NCBI GenBank assembly: GCA_035652235.1
Contig: DASREE010000018.1
Span: 45,330 to 109,329 of the forward strand
Direction of reading: 5' to 3'
Length of the DNA stretch: 64,000 nucleotides
From: PALSA-612 sp035652235
GTDB taxonomy: Bacteria > Actinomycetota > Thermoleophilia > Gaiellales > Gaiellaceae
In this document: positions 41,882-50,395 of the stretch, piece after piece
Numbering within the stretch: the first letter of the stretch is position 1
Layout of the letters: the number at the start of each line of letters is the position of its first letter
Notes under the pieces: model-generated
Seen by the model: the letters and a program-made list of their open reading frames with translations, nothing else
What the model was told of the DNA's origin: nothing
Databases searched by the model: none
Program-made: the position numbers and the translations under genes

Positions 41882-42087
41882 TACACGGTCTCGTGCGGCT
41901 CGCGTTGCGCCAGCTTGACCTCGAACGAGCGGCGGAGGTCCTCGCCCGTCACGGGCATGACGTACCGCGGGCGGCGCGGCTCCAGCTGGACGATCTTCAC
42001 GTCCCGCCCGCGGCCGCCGTGGCAGCGGGCGTACGCCTCCGCCTCGTCGAGCGGCCGGAGTCGCAGCCTGAACCCGAACCTGCGCAC
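41881..42087 (-). CDS. 68-residue protein of unknown function
   Basis: A basic small protein, MRRFGFRLRLRPLDEAEAYA..., with no membrane segment. The YVMPVTGEDLRRSFEVKLA part looks like a beta-strand plus helix. The GTG start lies exactly six bases after TACCAT (42099-42094), and the stop overlaps the next gene by one base. It may serve with the dehydrogenase downstream; no family is recognised. Confidence 0.65.
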   Translation of the reverse strand: MRRFGFRLRLRPLDEAEAYARCHGGRGRDVKIVQLEPRRPRYVMPVTGEDLRRSFEVKLAQREPHETV

Positions 42088-42173
42088 GCCGGGATGGTAA
42101 CCGGACGCGTGCCCCGGCTCGAGGCTCGCCGCAGGGCACCTCGCGGCGCCGGCGAGGAGGCAGGATTGCCTCC

Positions 42174-43025
42174 GTGCGCGTACTCGTGACGGGGGATGCG
42201 GGCAAGATCGGAGCCGTCGTCGCGGCCCGGCTGCGGCGAGCCGGCGCCGAGGTCGTCGGTTTCGACCTCGTGCGCGGCGAGGACGTGCGCGACGCGGCCG
42301 CGGTCGCCCGGGCCGCGCGGGGTTGCGCTGCCGCCGTCCACCTCGCCGGCGTGCGCACCGACCGCGGAGTCGACCCGAGCACGCTCATGGCGGTCAACGT
42401 CCTCGGCACCTGGCACGTGCTGCTCGCGGCCCGCGAGCACGGCCTCGCGCGCGTGGTCGTCTTCTCGAGCGCCAACGCGCTCGGCGTCTTCCGCGGGCAG
42501 CGCCGGCCCGACTACCTGCCGATCGACGACCAGCACCCCGCGCGCCCGCTCGGACCGTACGGCGTATCGAAGCGGCTGGCGGAGGAGCTCTGCCGGGCGT
42601 GGACGGACGAGACCGGCGTTCCCACCGTCTGCCTGCGGCCGCCCGGCGTGTTCGACGCCGCCGACTATGCGCACGTCCTGGCGCAGCGCGCGACCGACCC
42701 CGCGTCCGAGTGGGAGCCGGTGTGGGAGTACGGGGCCTTCCTCGACGTGAGCGACGCGGCCGAGGCCGCGCTGTGCTCGCTCCTCTGCCCGGACCCCGGG
42801 CACGTGACCCTCCTGCTGTGCGCCGACGACATCGCCTCGGACACGCCCTCGCGGGAGCTCGCCGAGCGCCTCCTGCCCGGCGTCGAGTGGCGCGGCGGCC
42901 CCGAGTACGAGCGCGAGCCGCGGCGGGCGCTTCTCGACACGGCGAGGGCGCGCACGATCCTCGGCTGGCAGCCGGCCGTGCGCTGGCGGGCCCGGGCGGC
43001 GGGTACTACAGTGCCGGCAGCGTGA
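42174..43025 (+). CDS. NAD-dependent epimerase/dehydratase (extended SDR)
   Basis: A 283-residue extended short-chain dehydrogenase. It has VLVTGDAGKIGAVVAARL at the nucleotide site (a variant of GxxGxxG), VVFSSANALG with the catalytic serine, YGVSKRLAEEL with the Tyr-Lys pair, and CLRPPGVF. The substrate is probably a nucleotide sugar or sugar lactone (uronate dehydrogenase-like proteins share this form); not certain. GTG is the start. The stop overlaps the SPFH gene's GTG as GTGA. Confidence 0.82.
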   Translation: MRVLVTGDAGKIGAVVAARLRRAGAEVVGFDLVRGEDVRDAAAVARAARGCAAAVHLAGVRTDRGVDPSTLMAVNVLGTWHVLLAAREHGLARVVVFSSANALGVFRGQRRPDYLPIDDQHPARPLGPYGVSKRLAEELCRAWTDETGVPTVCLRPPGVFDAADYAHVLAQRATDPASEWEPVWEYGAFLDVSDAAEAALCSLLCPDPGHVTLLLCADDIASDTPSRELAERLLPGVEWRGGPEYEREPRRALLDTARARTILGWQPAVRWRARAAGTTVPAA

Positions 43026-43876
43026 CCGGCCTCATCATCGGCGTCGCCGTCGGAGCCGTCCTCCTCGTCGCGCTGCTCCTGCTCAGCGTCCGCGTCGTCC
43101 GCGAGTACCAGCGGAACGTGGTCTTCCGCCTCGGCCGCTGCATCGGCACCAAGGGCCCGGGGATCATCTTCCTCATCCCGATCATCGACCGGCCGGTGCT
43201 CGTCGACCTGCGCGAGCAGTACCTCGAGATTCCGCAGCAGACGGGGATCACGAAGGACAACGCACCGATCTCGATCGACTTCATCGTCTTCCACCGGGTC
43301 GTCGACGCGGTCGACTCGGTGGTCAAGGTGCAGAACTTCGCGGGCGCGGCGGAGAACATCGCCGCCACCACGCTGCGCAGTGTCGTCGGCGACATGCCGC
43401 TCGACGACGTGCTCTCCAAGCGGGAGGAGATGAACGCCGTCCTGCAGACGAAGCTGGACGAGGTCACCGAGCGCTGGGGCGTCAAGGTGACGAACGTGGA
43501 GGTGCGGGAGATCACGCCGCCGCCGACCGTGCAGGAGGCGATGACGCGGCAGATGTCGGCGGAGCGCACCCGGCGGGCGGTGGTGACGGAGGCGGAGGGC
43601 TCCAAGCAGGCGGCGGTGACCGTCGCCGAGGGGCAGAAGCAGGCGGCGATCCTGTCCGCCGAGGGCGACCGGCAGGCGGCGATTCTCCGTGCCGAGGGCT
43701 TCGCGCTCGCGCTCTCGAAGATCTACGAGGTGGCGCACACGGTCGACCCGAACACGATGCGCCTCCAGTACCTGGACGCGCTCCGCTCGATCGGCACCTC
43801 CGAGGCGACGAAGATCGTCGTGCCGATGGACCTCGGCGACCTGCTCGGCACGGTCGCCGTCCGGCCGAATCGCTGA
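43022..43876 (+). CDS. SPFH/band 7 (slipin-like) membrane scaffold protein
   Basis: A 284-residue slipin/stomatin-type protein. An N-terminal transmembrane helix (residues 3-25) is followed by the SPFH domain (EYQRNVVFRLGRC...GPGIIFLIPIIDRPVLVDLRE) and a coiled-coil with four Gln/Lys-Ala-Ala repeats (EGSKQAAV, EGQKQAAI, EGDRQAAI, RAEGFALA). Such proteins form membrane microdomains and often pair with a NfeD protease; none is adjacent. It overlaps the epimerase gene by four bases but also has its own TACAGT box (43007-43012) nine bases upstream. Confidence 0.9.
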   Translation: MTGLIIGVAVGAVLLVALLLLSVRVVREYQRNVVFRLGRCIGTKGPGIIFLIPIIDRPVLVDLREQYLEIPQQTGITKDNAPISIDFIVFHRVVDAVDSVVKVQNFAGAAENIAATTLRSVVGDMPLDDVLSKREEMNAVLQTKLDEVTERWGVKVTNVEVREITPPPTVQEAMTRQMSAERTRRAVVTEAEGSKQAAVTVAEGQKQAAILSAEGDRQAAILRAEGFALALSKIYEVAHTVDPNTMRLQYLDALRSIGTSEATKIVVPMDLGDLLGTVAVRPNR

Positions 43877-43882
43877 GAGCGC

Positions 43883-45139
43883 TCAGCGGAGCTCCGGCTC
43901 GGTCACGAACGGCGGGCGCAGCTCCTCGAGCCGGTCGACGCGGGCGAGCGGCGGGAACAGTCGTGCCCACAGCGCGGCGATCGCCACCGTCAGCGCACCG
44001 CCGGCGACGACCGCCGGCACCGCGCCGAGGAGCGCGGCCGCGGCGCCCGACTCGAAGGCGCCGAGCTCGTTGGAGGCGCTGACGAACACCATCTCCACGG
44101 CGAGCACGCGGCCGCGCACCGCGTCCGGCGTGGCCAGCGCGACGGTCGTGGAGCGGATGTTCATGCTGATCATGTCGGCGAAGCCGCTGACGGCGAGCGC
44201 GGCCAGCGAGAGCGGGAGCCAGCGCGACAGCCCGAACACGACCATGCTCGCACCGAAGACGGCGACGACGGCGAGGAGCGTCCTCCCGGCGCCGCCGCGC
44301 AGCGGCCGCCGGGCGATGAGCACGCCGGCGACGAGCGCCCCCGCCGCGGGGGCGCTGCGCAGCACGCCGAGGCCCGCAGGACCGGTGTGCAGCACCGACT
44401 GCGCGAACACGGGCAGAAGCGCCACAGCGCCGCCGAACAGGACGGCGAACAGATCGAGCGAGATGGCCCCGAGGATGACGGGGGTGCGCCGGATGAAGCC
44501 GATGCCCGCGAGGAGGCGCGCGAGGCCCGGCGCCGGCTGCTCGGCGGCGGAGGTGGCGCGCGCAGGCCGCAGTGCGAGCGCGCAGGCGAGCCCGGCGGCG
44601 AACAGCGCCGTCGCCACGCCGTAGACGAGCTCCGGCCGGACCGCGAACAGGACGCCGCCGAGGGCGGGCCCGCCGACGACGGCCGCCTGGCCGGCGATGG
44701 AGCGGAGCGCGAGCGCGCTCGCGAGCAGGTCCGGCTGGACAAGCTCCGGGAAGAGCGCCCGTGCCGCCGGCGTGCTGAACGCGGACGCGACGCCTGTGGC
44801 GAAGGCGAGCGCCAGGTACGGCCACAGGCTGGAAGCGCCGGCCAGGCTGACGACGACGAGGAGCGCGGGGACGGCCGTCTCCAGGGCGAGCGCCACCGAG
44901 ACGACGAGCTTGCGGGGCAGGCGGTCGGCGAGGTGGCCGGCCGGGAGGGCGAGGAGAGGAAGTGGCGCGAACTCGGCGAGGCCGATCAGACCGAGGTCGA
45001 ACGGGTCGTGGGCGATCCCGTACACCTGCCACCCGACCGCGACCGCGACCATCTGTGTGCCCACGGCCGTGACGAGCATCGACGACCACAGGAGCGCGTA
45101 GTCGCGCTGGCGCAGGACGGGCGGAAGGCGGCGTGGCAT
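43883..45139 (-). CDS. MFS transporter (EntS/MFS_3-type exporter)
   Basis: A 418-residue transporter with about twelve hydrophobic helices. It has DRLPRKLVVSVALALE as the loop 2-3 signature and PDAVRGRVLAVEMVFVSASNELGAFESG typical of MFS_3/EntS proteins that export siderophores or drugs. The substrate is unknown. The ATG at 45139 starts the conserved PVLRQRDYALLWSS; a GAGGT sits close upstream. It ends seven bases from the convergent SPFH gene. Confidence 0.85.
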   Translation of the reverse strand: MPRRLPPVLRQRDYALLWSSMLVTAVGTQMVAVAVGWQVYGIAHDPFDLGLIGLAEFAPLPLLALPAGHLADRLPRKLVVSVALALETAVPALLVVVSLAGASSLWPYLALAFATGVASAFSTPAARALFPELVQPDLLASALALRSIAGQAAVVGGPALGGVLFAVRPELVYGVATALFAAGLACALALRPARATSAAEQPAPGLARLLAGIGFIRRTPVILGAISLDLFAVLFGGAVALLPVFAQSVLHTGPAGLGVLRSAPAAGALVAGVLIARRPLRGGAGRTLLAVVAVFGASMVVFGLSRWLPLSLAALAVSGFADMISMNIRSTTVALATPDAVRGRVLAVEMVFVSASNELGAFESGAAAALLGAVPAVVAGGALTVAIAALWARLFPPLARVDRLEELRPPFVTEPELR

Positions 45140-45204
45140 CGACCTCAGCTTGCACCCCCGGCCGTGCGTGCGCACGGGAGGCGACCGGGCGAGCCGCTCG
45201 AAGC

Positions 45205-46434
45205 TCAGCAGCCGTGGGCGGCGACGCGCGGCACGTCGAACGCCGGTGCCTCGAGCAGGGAACGGGAGAAGTCGAGTGCGGTCGCGAGGTTGTTCGCCTT
45301 CGCGTCCCGCACGGTCAGCGGCGCCAGCCCGAAGCGCCACTCGATCAGCTTCAGGACGGAGGCGTGGTCGTAGAGGCCGTGCGCGACGTGGCCGCGCCGA
45401 GCGAACGGGGAGACGAGCAGGCAGGGGACGCGGAAGCCGCGCAACGCGTGCGCCCGGTCGACGTCGGGGGCACGAGCCGGCGGCACGTGATCGAAGAACC
45501 CTCCCCACTCGTCGAAGACGACGACGAGCAGCGTCCGCGGCCAGGCAGGGCTCGTCGTCACCGCCCGGTAGACGTCGTCGAGGAAGGTCTCGCCCGCGCG
45601 GATGTCGGCGGGCGGATGGTCGTCCGAGCCGACCCCGAGCACCGGCAGCGTGAAGGCCGGGTCGAGGTAGGCGACGCTCGGCAGGCTCCCGCGCCGGCAG
45701 TCGCGCAGGAACTCCCCGTACGAGCGGGTGATGCGCGCGTAGCGCGTGCCCCACAGCGCGAGGACGGAGAAGTTCCTCCGGTAGTAGCGCCCACGCACCC
45801 CCTTCGCGGCCAGCCGGTCCCAGATCGTGGGCAGGCCGGTCGGCACCGGGAAGTTCGTCGTCCGGTCGCTGCGCGCCGCGTGCAGGTACAGGCGGTTCGG
45901 GAACGTCGGCCCCATGAGCGCGGCGAAGTAGTTGTCGCAGACGGTCCACGCCGGCGCCGCCTGGCCGAGGAAGGGCAGGTCCGGCTGCGTGTAGTAGCCG
46001 ATCGCGTACGTGTCGTTGCCGCCCGCGCGCAGGAAGCCGTCGCAGCGCCCGCCGTTGTAGGCGACGCGCCCGCCCGCGTAGCTGTGGTCGGGGTCGGGAT
46101 GCCCGCAGCCTGTGAAGTCGGGAGCGAGCGGATAGGTCGCGTGCGCCACGCCCGCCCGGTCCCTGAACGTGAGCCCCGCCTGGCGACCGTTCGCGCCCGG
46201 CAGCCAGCCGAGCAGGTGGTCGAACGAGCGGTTCTCCATCGTCACGACGACGACGTGGTCGAGGCCCGAGCGGCCCGGCGGCGGCAGGTCGCCCTCTCGG
46301 AGCGGCTCGGCCGACGCCGGCCTTGCCGCCCGCACGCCGCCGAGCGCGGCGGCGCCGAGCGCGCCGGCGAGCAGCCGACGCCGGTCGAGCCTCGGCTCGC
46401 GGGCCGGGGACGTCCACCTGCCCTCCCCGCTCAC
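45205..46434 (-). CDS. Tat-exported phosphoesterase (phospholipase C / acid phosphatase AcpA-like)
   Basis: A 409-residue alkaline-phosphatase-superfamily enzyme. The N-terminus has a twin-arginine type signal (RLDRRRLLAGALGAAALGG, residues 15-33). The metal/nucleophile block is HVVVVTMENRSFDHLLGWLPG, with FDEWGGFFDHVPP and LLVSPFARRGHV further on. It probably hydrolyses phospholipids or phosphate esters outside the cell. The GTG start overlaps the GFA gene stop as GTGA. A second enzyme of this superfamily is encoded at 50396-52123. Confidence 0.85.
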   Translation of the reverse strand: MSGEGRWTSPAREPRLDRRRLLAGALGAAALGGVRAARPASAEPLREGDLPPPGRSGLDHVVVVTMENRSFDHLLGWLPGANGRQAGLTFRDRAGVAHATYPLAPDFTGCGHPDPDHSYAGGRVAYNGGRCDGFLRAGGNDTYAIGYYTQPDLPFLGQAAPAWTVCDNYFAALMGPTFPNRLYLHAARSDRTTNFPVPTGLPTIWDRLAAKGVRGRYYRRNFSVLALWGTRYARITRSYGEFLRDCRRGSLPSVAYLDPAFTLPVLGVGSDDHPPADIRAGETFLDDVYRAVTTSPAWPRTLLVVVFDEWGGFFDHVPPARAPDVDRAHALRGFRVPCLLVSPFARRGHVAHGLYDHASVLKLIEWRFGLAPLTVRDAKANNLATALDFSRSLLEAPAFDVPRVAAHGC

Positions 46435-46916
46435 GCCTTCGAGCCGCGAGCGGCCAGTGCCGCCTCGAGCCGCTCCAGGCTTGCGGCCGGCCACAGAGCC
46501 TTCCGGTCGTAGAAGCCGTCGAACGCGGGCGTCTCCTGCGGGAGCGCGACCCAGCCCACCTTCGACCGGGTGAAGATGTGCACGTCCGGCGTGACGCCGC
46601 GTGGATCGTCGAGCGTCCCGGCGCGGACGAACCATAGCTCGGGGCGGGTGTACTCGCTGAACACCGCCACCTGGCAGGTGGGGCAGCGGTAGATGCGCTG
46701 GCTGCTGCCGTCGTCGTCCCGCGGCACCCCGACCGGCTGCGGGGCGCCCGCGAGCAGCTCGACCCGGTCGCGCTCGATCATCAGGTTGACGACGAAGGCG
46801 CTCCCCGTCTGCCGCTGGCAGTTCAGGCAGTGACAGCAGTGCGTGAACAGGGGCTCGCAGGCCAGCCGGTAGCGGACGGCGCCGCAGGCGCAGCCACCCT
46901 CACGTGAGACGGTCAT
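46431..46916 (-). CDS. GFA family zinc protein
   Basis: A 161-residue protein of the glutathione-dependent formaldehyde-activating (GFA)/CENP-V fold. Zinc-binding cysteines are visible in GGCACGAVRY, HCCHCLNCQRQTGSAF and YRCPTCQVAVFSEY. Actinobacteria lack glutathione as a rule, so the formaldehyde role is doubtful and another thiol or substrate is likely. A strong GAGGAGGAGAG precedes the ATG. It is coupled to the Tat-type phosphoesterase gene downstream. Confidence 0.85.
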   Translation of the reverse strand: MTVSREGGCACGAVRYRLACEPLFTHCCHCLNCQRQTGSAFVVNLMIERDRVELLAGAPQPVGVPRDDDGSSQRIYRCPTCQVAVFSEYTRPELWFVRAGTLDDPRGVTPDVHIFTRSKVGWVALPQETPAFDGFYDRKALWPAASLERLEAALAARGSKA

Positions 46917-46958
46917 CTCTCCTCCTCGTCGTGGGCACGCAGCCGAGCCCGAACCGTA

Positions 46959-46995
46959 CCGTTCGCTCCGCTTCCGTTCGCTCCGCCTCCGTCCG
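46959..46995. repeat. short 15-base tandem repeat
   Basis: The unit CCGTTCGCTCCGCTT (46959-46973) is followed by a near-perfect copy (46974-46988) and a partial third, in the gap between the GFA and VOC genes. No function is apparent. Confidence 0.5.
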
Positions 46996-47063
46996 CGGCG
47001 CCGGCGGCGAGGGGACCCCCCGCTCCCGGCCGGCTGCCCGGCGCCGCGGACGCGGAGCCCCGC

Positions 47064-47816
47064 CTACGCGGGCGTCTGCGCTGCGATGACCCCGAACGGA
47101 GCGCCCTGCGGGTCGCGCAGGACGGCGATGCGCCCGACGTCCGGTACGTCCATCGGCTCGAGCAGGACGGAGGCTGCGAGCTTTCGCGCCCGTGCGGCCG
47201 TCTCGTCGGCATCCTCGACGGCGACGTACGGCTGCCAGCGCGGCGGGATGGACGCGTCCGCAAGGGCCATCATCCCGCCCACTCGGGTGTCGCCGCGCTG
47301 GAAGATCCGGTAGCCGCCGTACTCGGGGCCCATGTCGACGGCCGTCCAGCCGAAGACGGCGCCGTAGAAGCGCTCGGCCGCGTCGGCGTCGGTCGTGCCG
47401 AGCTCGTCCCAGACGAACACGCCCGCGGGTGCGGGCGCGTCGCCGGCCGGCTGGTAGGCGCTTACGAACGCTCCCTGCGGGTCTGCGATGATCGCGGTGC
47501 GCCCGACCTGACCGAGGTCGAACGGACCCGCAGCGAGCCGGCCACCCGCGGCCTTCGCCTGTTCGATCGTCTCCTCCAAGCTCTCGACCCGCACGTGGCC
47601 GAGCCAGTGCGGCGGCGGCGCGCCCTCCTGCGCCGAGCCGAAGCCGCCGTGCACCTGCCCGCCCGACGAGATCATCGCGTACTCCATCTCTCCGGGCTCG
47701 AACATCTCGACCCCCCAGCCGAACAGCTGCGTGTAGAAGCCCTGCGCCTGCTTCGGAGCGGACGACACCTGCTCGTGCCAGACGAAGGTGCCGATCGCCG
47801 TCGCCGGTGCGGTCAC
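47064..47816 (-). CDS. VOC family protein with two glyoxalase-like domains
   Basis: A 250-residue protein made of two similar glyoxalase/VOC domains. Each opens with a GTFVWHEQ / GVFVWDEL strand and contains a FYTQLFGWGV / FYGAVFGWTA helix, and each ends with an IADPQGAFVSAYQP / LRDPQGAPFGVIAA strand. This is the CFP32/hydroxylase-like double-VOC type common in actinobacteria; the substrate is unknown. Start GTG at 47816 has an unusually strong AAGGAGGTG eight bases upstream, one of the best ribosome-binding sites in the window. Confidence 0.88.
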   Translation of the reverse strand: MTAPATAIGTFVWHEQVSSAPKQAQGFYTQLFGWGVEMFEPGEMEYAMISSGGQVHGGFGSAQEGAPPPHWLGHVRVESLEETIEQAKAAGGRLAAGPFDLGQVGRTAIIADPQGAFVSAYQPAGDAPAPAGVFVWDELGTTDADAAERFYGAVFGWTAVDMGPEYGGYRIFQRGDTRVGGMMALADASIPPRWQPYVAVEDADETAARARKLAASVLLEPMDVPDVGRIAVLRDPQGAPFGVIAAQTPA

Positions 47817-47964
47817 GTCACCCCACCTCCTTCGCTCGTTGCCGCGTCCGGGACACGAACGCGCTGTCCGGTACAAGACGGGCGCCCGCCCGAAAGCTCA
47901 TCGCTCGCTCGGCCGGTGAGGCGGGAACGTGAGCTGCCGCAGCGCGGGCGGGTGGAGGTCGACT

Positions 47965-48816
47965 TCACCCGCACACGGCTCCCGGCGGAACCGGCCCGCC
48001 CGGGCGGAACACCTCGGCACGGCCGGGCACGCGGCCGGCGACGATGGCACGGCCATGATCCCACAGGTCGTGCCCGTGCCGGCTGTCGGTCACCCAGCCC
48101 ACGACCGGCCGACTGAGCGCGTCAGCAAGTCGCAGGAGCACCGCCGCGTTGGCGGCGCGATTGCACGTCGCACCGTTGAACTCCCTGCGCTCGTCGGCTG
48201 ACACGCTCCAGACGACGGTCAGGCGCGTACCCGCCCTCACCAGCCGGGCGAGGCCGTCGACGCTGACGTTGCGGGCCTCCAGCTCGGCCAGCGAGCCCCC
48301 CGTCTCGGCGTCGATCTCGCGCGCGGTCGGCTGCTGTGGAGAGAGGGCTCTGCGCCGGGCGACGAGGTCGAGGAAGGAGTCGATCACGATCAGCCGGTCG
48401 GGACGGAGCTCGGGATGCTGAGACGCCAGCGTCGCCACGCCGAAGCCGGAGTAGGAGACGCCGATCAGCACGAGCTCTCCGCCGACCTGCCGGTGCGCAG
48501 CCTCGATGCTCGCGGCGAGGCCGGCGAGGTAGTCGGGGTTGCCCCAGTCCAGATGCCGCCGTGGGCGCAACCCGTAGCCGAGGTAGCCGTCCTTCGCGTA
48601 CCGGCCGCAGAGGAGCTCGTAGCCTGTGTGGCGCGCGAGCAGGCGAACCTGCTGACAGTAGGCCCAGCCTCCGGAGGTGGCCATCACGCCGCGCGGCCGC
48701 GCGACGGGGTAGACGCTGACGATCGCCTCGCTGCCGGCGGCGGAGACGGACGCCGTGCTCGCCGGCGCGCGTGCTGCATCAGCGGCGAAGGCGGCGGCGA
48801 CGGCCGCGCCGAGCAC
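47965..48816 (-). CDS. secreted alpha/beta-hydrolase-fold protein
   Basis: A 283-residue exported protein with a nucleophile elbow LIGVSYSGFGVATL, a later IVIDSFLDL strand and a C-terminal WVTDSRHGHDLWDH with the probable catalytic histidine. The GTG at 48816 gives a signal peptide without basic residues. The in-frame CTG at 48873 would add a basic stretch (RSRATRALPR) before the hydrophobic core, and lies nine bases after TAGAGT (48888-48883). The true start is therefore open. The TAGAGT box overlaps the M23 gene stop. Confidence 0.65.
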   Translation of the reverse strand: MLGAAVAAAFAADAARAPASTASVSAAGSEAIVSVYPVARPRGVMATSGGWAYCQQVRLLARHTGYELLCGRYAKDGYLGYGLRPRRHLDWGNPDYLAGLAASIEAAHRQVGGELVLIGVSYSGFGVATLASQHPELRPDRLIVIDSFLDLVARRRALSPQQPTAREIDAETGGSLAELEARNVSVDGLARLVRAGTRLTVVWSVSADERREFNGATCNRAANAAVLLRLADALSRPVVGWVTDSRHGHDLWDHGRAIVAGRVPGRAEVFRPGGPVPPGAVCG

Positions 48817-48885
48817 CGCCGCAAGGCGCGGCAGCGCTCGCGTCGCTCGGCTGCGCGGGACCGGTGCGGCCAGGATCGGCCGACT

Positions 48886-50004
48886 CTAGCGACCCGCGGG
48901 ACTCCGTGCTACCGCTGACGGGTTGGCGATCACGACGCGTTGCGTCAGCGACGCCCGGTTGCCGCACACGTCCTCGGCCTCGACCGTGATGACGTAGCGA
49001 CCGTTCCGCAGCCGGCGGGTGTCGAGCGGAGCCTTGGTCAGCCTGAACAGGTAGCGGCCCGGCCGGTGGAAGTAGTAGTCGTGGTCGAAGACCGGGAAGT
49101 TCTGGTAGGTGCCGGCCGCGTACACGTCCCAGAAGTTCCGGTTGGGCGGCTCGGTGCGGCGGAAGTCGGCGGCGACGGTCGCCGGCACGACGGCGCGACT
49201 GCGCGCGTCCACCATGCGCCACGACACCAGGGCGGGCGTGACGGGTAGGTCTTCCCAGAACTCGGGGAAGACGGGGAGCGGCGGCACGTCGCTGGCGTTG
49301 ACGGCGATCTGGATCGCGCCGTGCAGCCGGGCCGCCTCGAGGCGGGTGCCGCGGCCGCTCGTGAAGATCAGCCCCTTGATCACCGGAACGGTGTGGTCGC
49401 GGTAGGGCTCGAGGTGACCCGGGTCGGCGGGGTTATGCGTCCGGAACCCGTCGATCTCCGTCAGGTGGACGTGCCACCACTCCGGCTTCACGGTCCCGAG
49501 CACCGTTCGCTCGGCGACGACGCGCTCACCTGGCCGCACGCTCGGCGTCACATGGAAGTACTGGAAGGTCCGAAAGTCGTCGGTGACGACGACCACCTCG
49601 TCCTGGGGATAGGGAGCCGCCGACACGGTGCCGGAGACGACCGGGTAGACGGGAGTGCCGGCGGCCGCGGAGATGTCGACGCCGTTGTGAAACGCGAACG
49701 ACCCGGGGCTTCCGGGCACGTCCTCCCCGAAGGTGACGGGGGTGACCGTGCGCGGATCGCCGAAGTTGCCGCGGATCGGGTGCTGGCGCCGGAACGGCTT
49801 GATCGGCCAGGGGTAGGCGTAGGGGCTGTGGGTCGGCCGGTCGCAGGGGGAGCGCCGCGCCGGCACGGCCGTGCGCGTCACGAGCGCGAGCGGCGGCCTC
49901 GCCGTAGCCGGACGCGCGGCTCCCTCGCCAGCACGCGCGGCGACGCCGCCGAGGACGAGGGCGAGCGCCAGGGGCATGACGCGGCGAGGGACGGAGAGGG
50001 GCAT
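48886..50004 (-). CDS. secreted M23-type peptidase-like protein
   Basis: A 372-residue exported protein. A signal peptide (MPLSVPRRVMPLALALVLGG) precedes a LytM/M23 domain: IRGNFGDPRT, the zinc-site FHNGVDISAAAGTPVYPVVSGTV, and WWHVHLTEIDGF with the HxH. M23 enzymes cut peptidoglycan cross-links or extracellular peptides. The second half is a beta-rich domain (Ig-like ending YVITVEAEDVCGNRASL) of unknown role. The ATG at 50004 was chosen as the first with a sensible signal peptide; a longer frame adds a non-signal extension. Confidence 0.82.
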   Translation of the reverse strand: MPLSVPRRVMPLALALVLGGVAARAGEGAARPATARPPLALVTRTAVPARRSPCDRPTHSPYAYPWPIKPFRRQHPIRGNFGDPRTVTPVTFGEDVPGSPGSFAFHNGVDISAAAGTPVYPVVSGTVSAAPYPQDEVVVVTDDFRTFQYFHVTPSVRPGERVVAERTVLGTVKPEWWHVHLTEIDGFRTHNPADPGHLEPYRDHTVPVIKGLIFTSGRGTRLEAARLHGAIQIAVNASDVPPLPVFPEFWEDLPVTPALVSWRMVDARSRAVVPATVAADFRRTEPPNRNFWDVYAAGTYQNFPVFDHDYYFHRPGRYLFRLTKAPLDTRRLRNGRYVITVEAEDVCGNRASLTQRVVIANPSAVARSPAGR

Positions 50005-50068
50005 CCTGCCGGAGATTCCTACCTGATTCTTCGGTCCGCGCTCGCGCGTGTCTGCTTCCATTGGAGGC

Positions 50069-50263
50069 ATGAGGAACCCCAACCGCTGCCCGGTGTGCGG
50101 CGAGCACGTCAGCCCCTTCGCGGCCGGCTGCGCGATCTGCGGAGCGCCGCTCGACCCGGCGCGGGGGCGGAGCCGATCGCTCCGTCAGGTTCTCGGCTCG
50201 GCCTGGAGGGCTCGTCCGCGCCTTCTTGCGCGCGTTCCCGTGCCCAGCCGTCGAGGCCGCTGA
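50069..50263 (+). CDS. small zinc-ribbon protein
   Basis: A 64-residue basic protein, MRNPNRCPVCGEHVSPFAAGC..., with a CPVCG and CAICG pair that forms a zinc ribbon in the first 27 residues, followed by an arginine/proline-rich tail with no clear fold. GGAGG precedes the ATG. It is divergent from the M23 gene with 64 bases between starts. Its role is unknown. Confidence 0.6.
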   Translation: MRNPNRCPVCGEHVSPFAAGCAICGAPLDPARGRSRSLRQVLGSAWRARPRLLARVPVPSRRGR

Positions 50264-50395
50264 GCGACGGCCATCCGGCCACTCGCCTGTCGGGCCGGGG
50301 ATCGCCGCGTGACCGGGGCCGTCCGTCCAGCGTTCCCCGCTGCGGGTGGCGGGCCGGCGGCCCGCAGCCTGTGCTCCGCGCCCGACGAGCGCCGG

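Noticed and set aside
43883..46417. An 844-codon minus-strand frame joining the MFS transporter and the upstream phosphoesterase region
   Set aside because: Only the part from 45139 down matches a transporter; the upstream part is the wrong frame of the phosphoesterase gene, which is clear in another frame.
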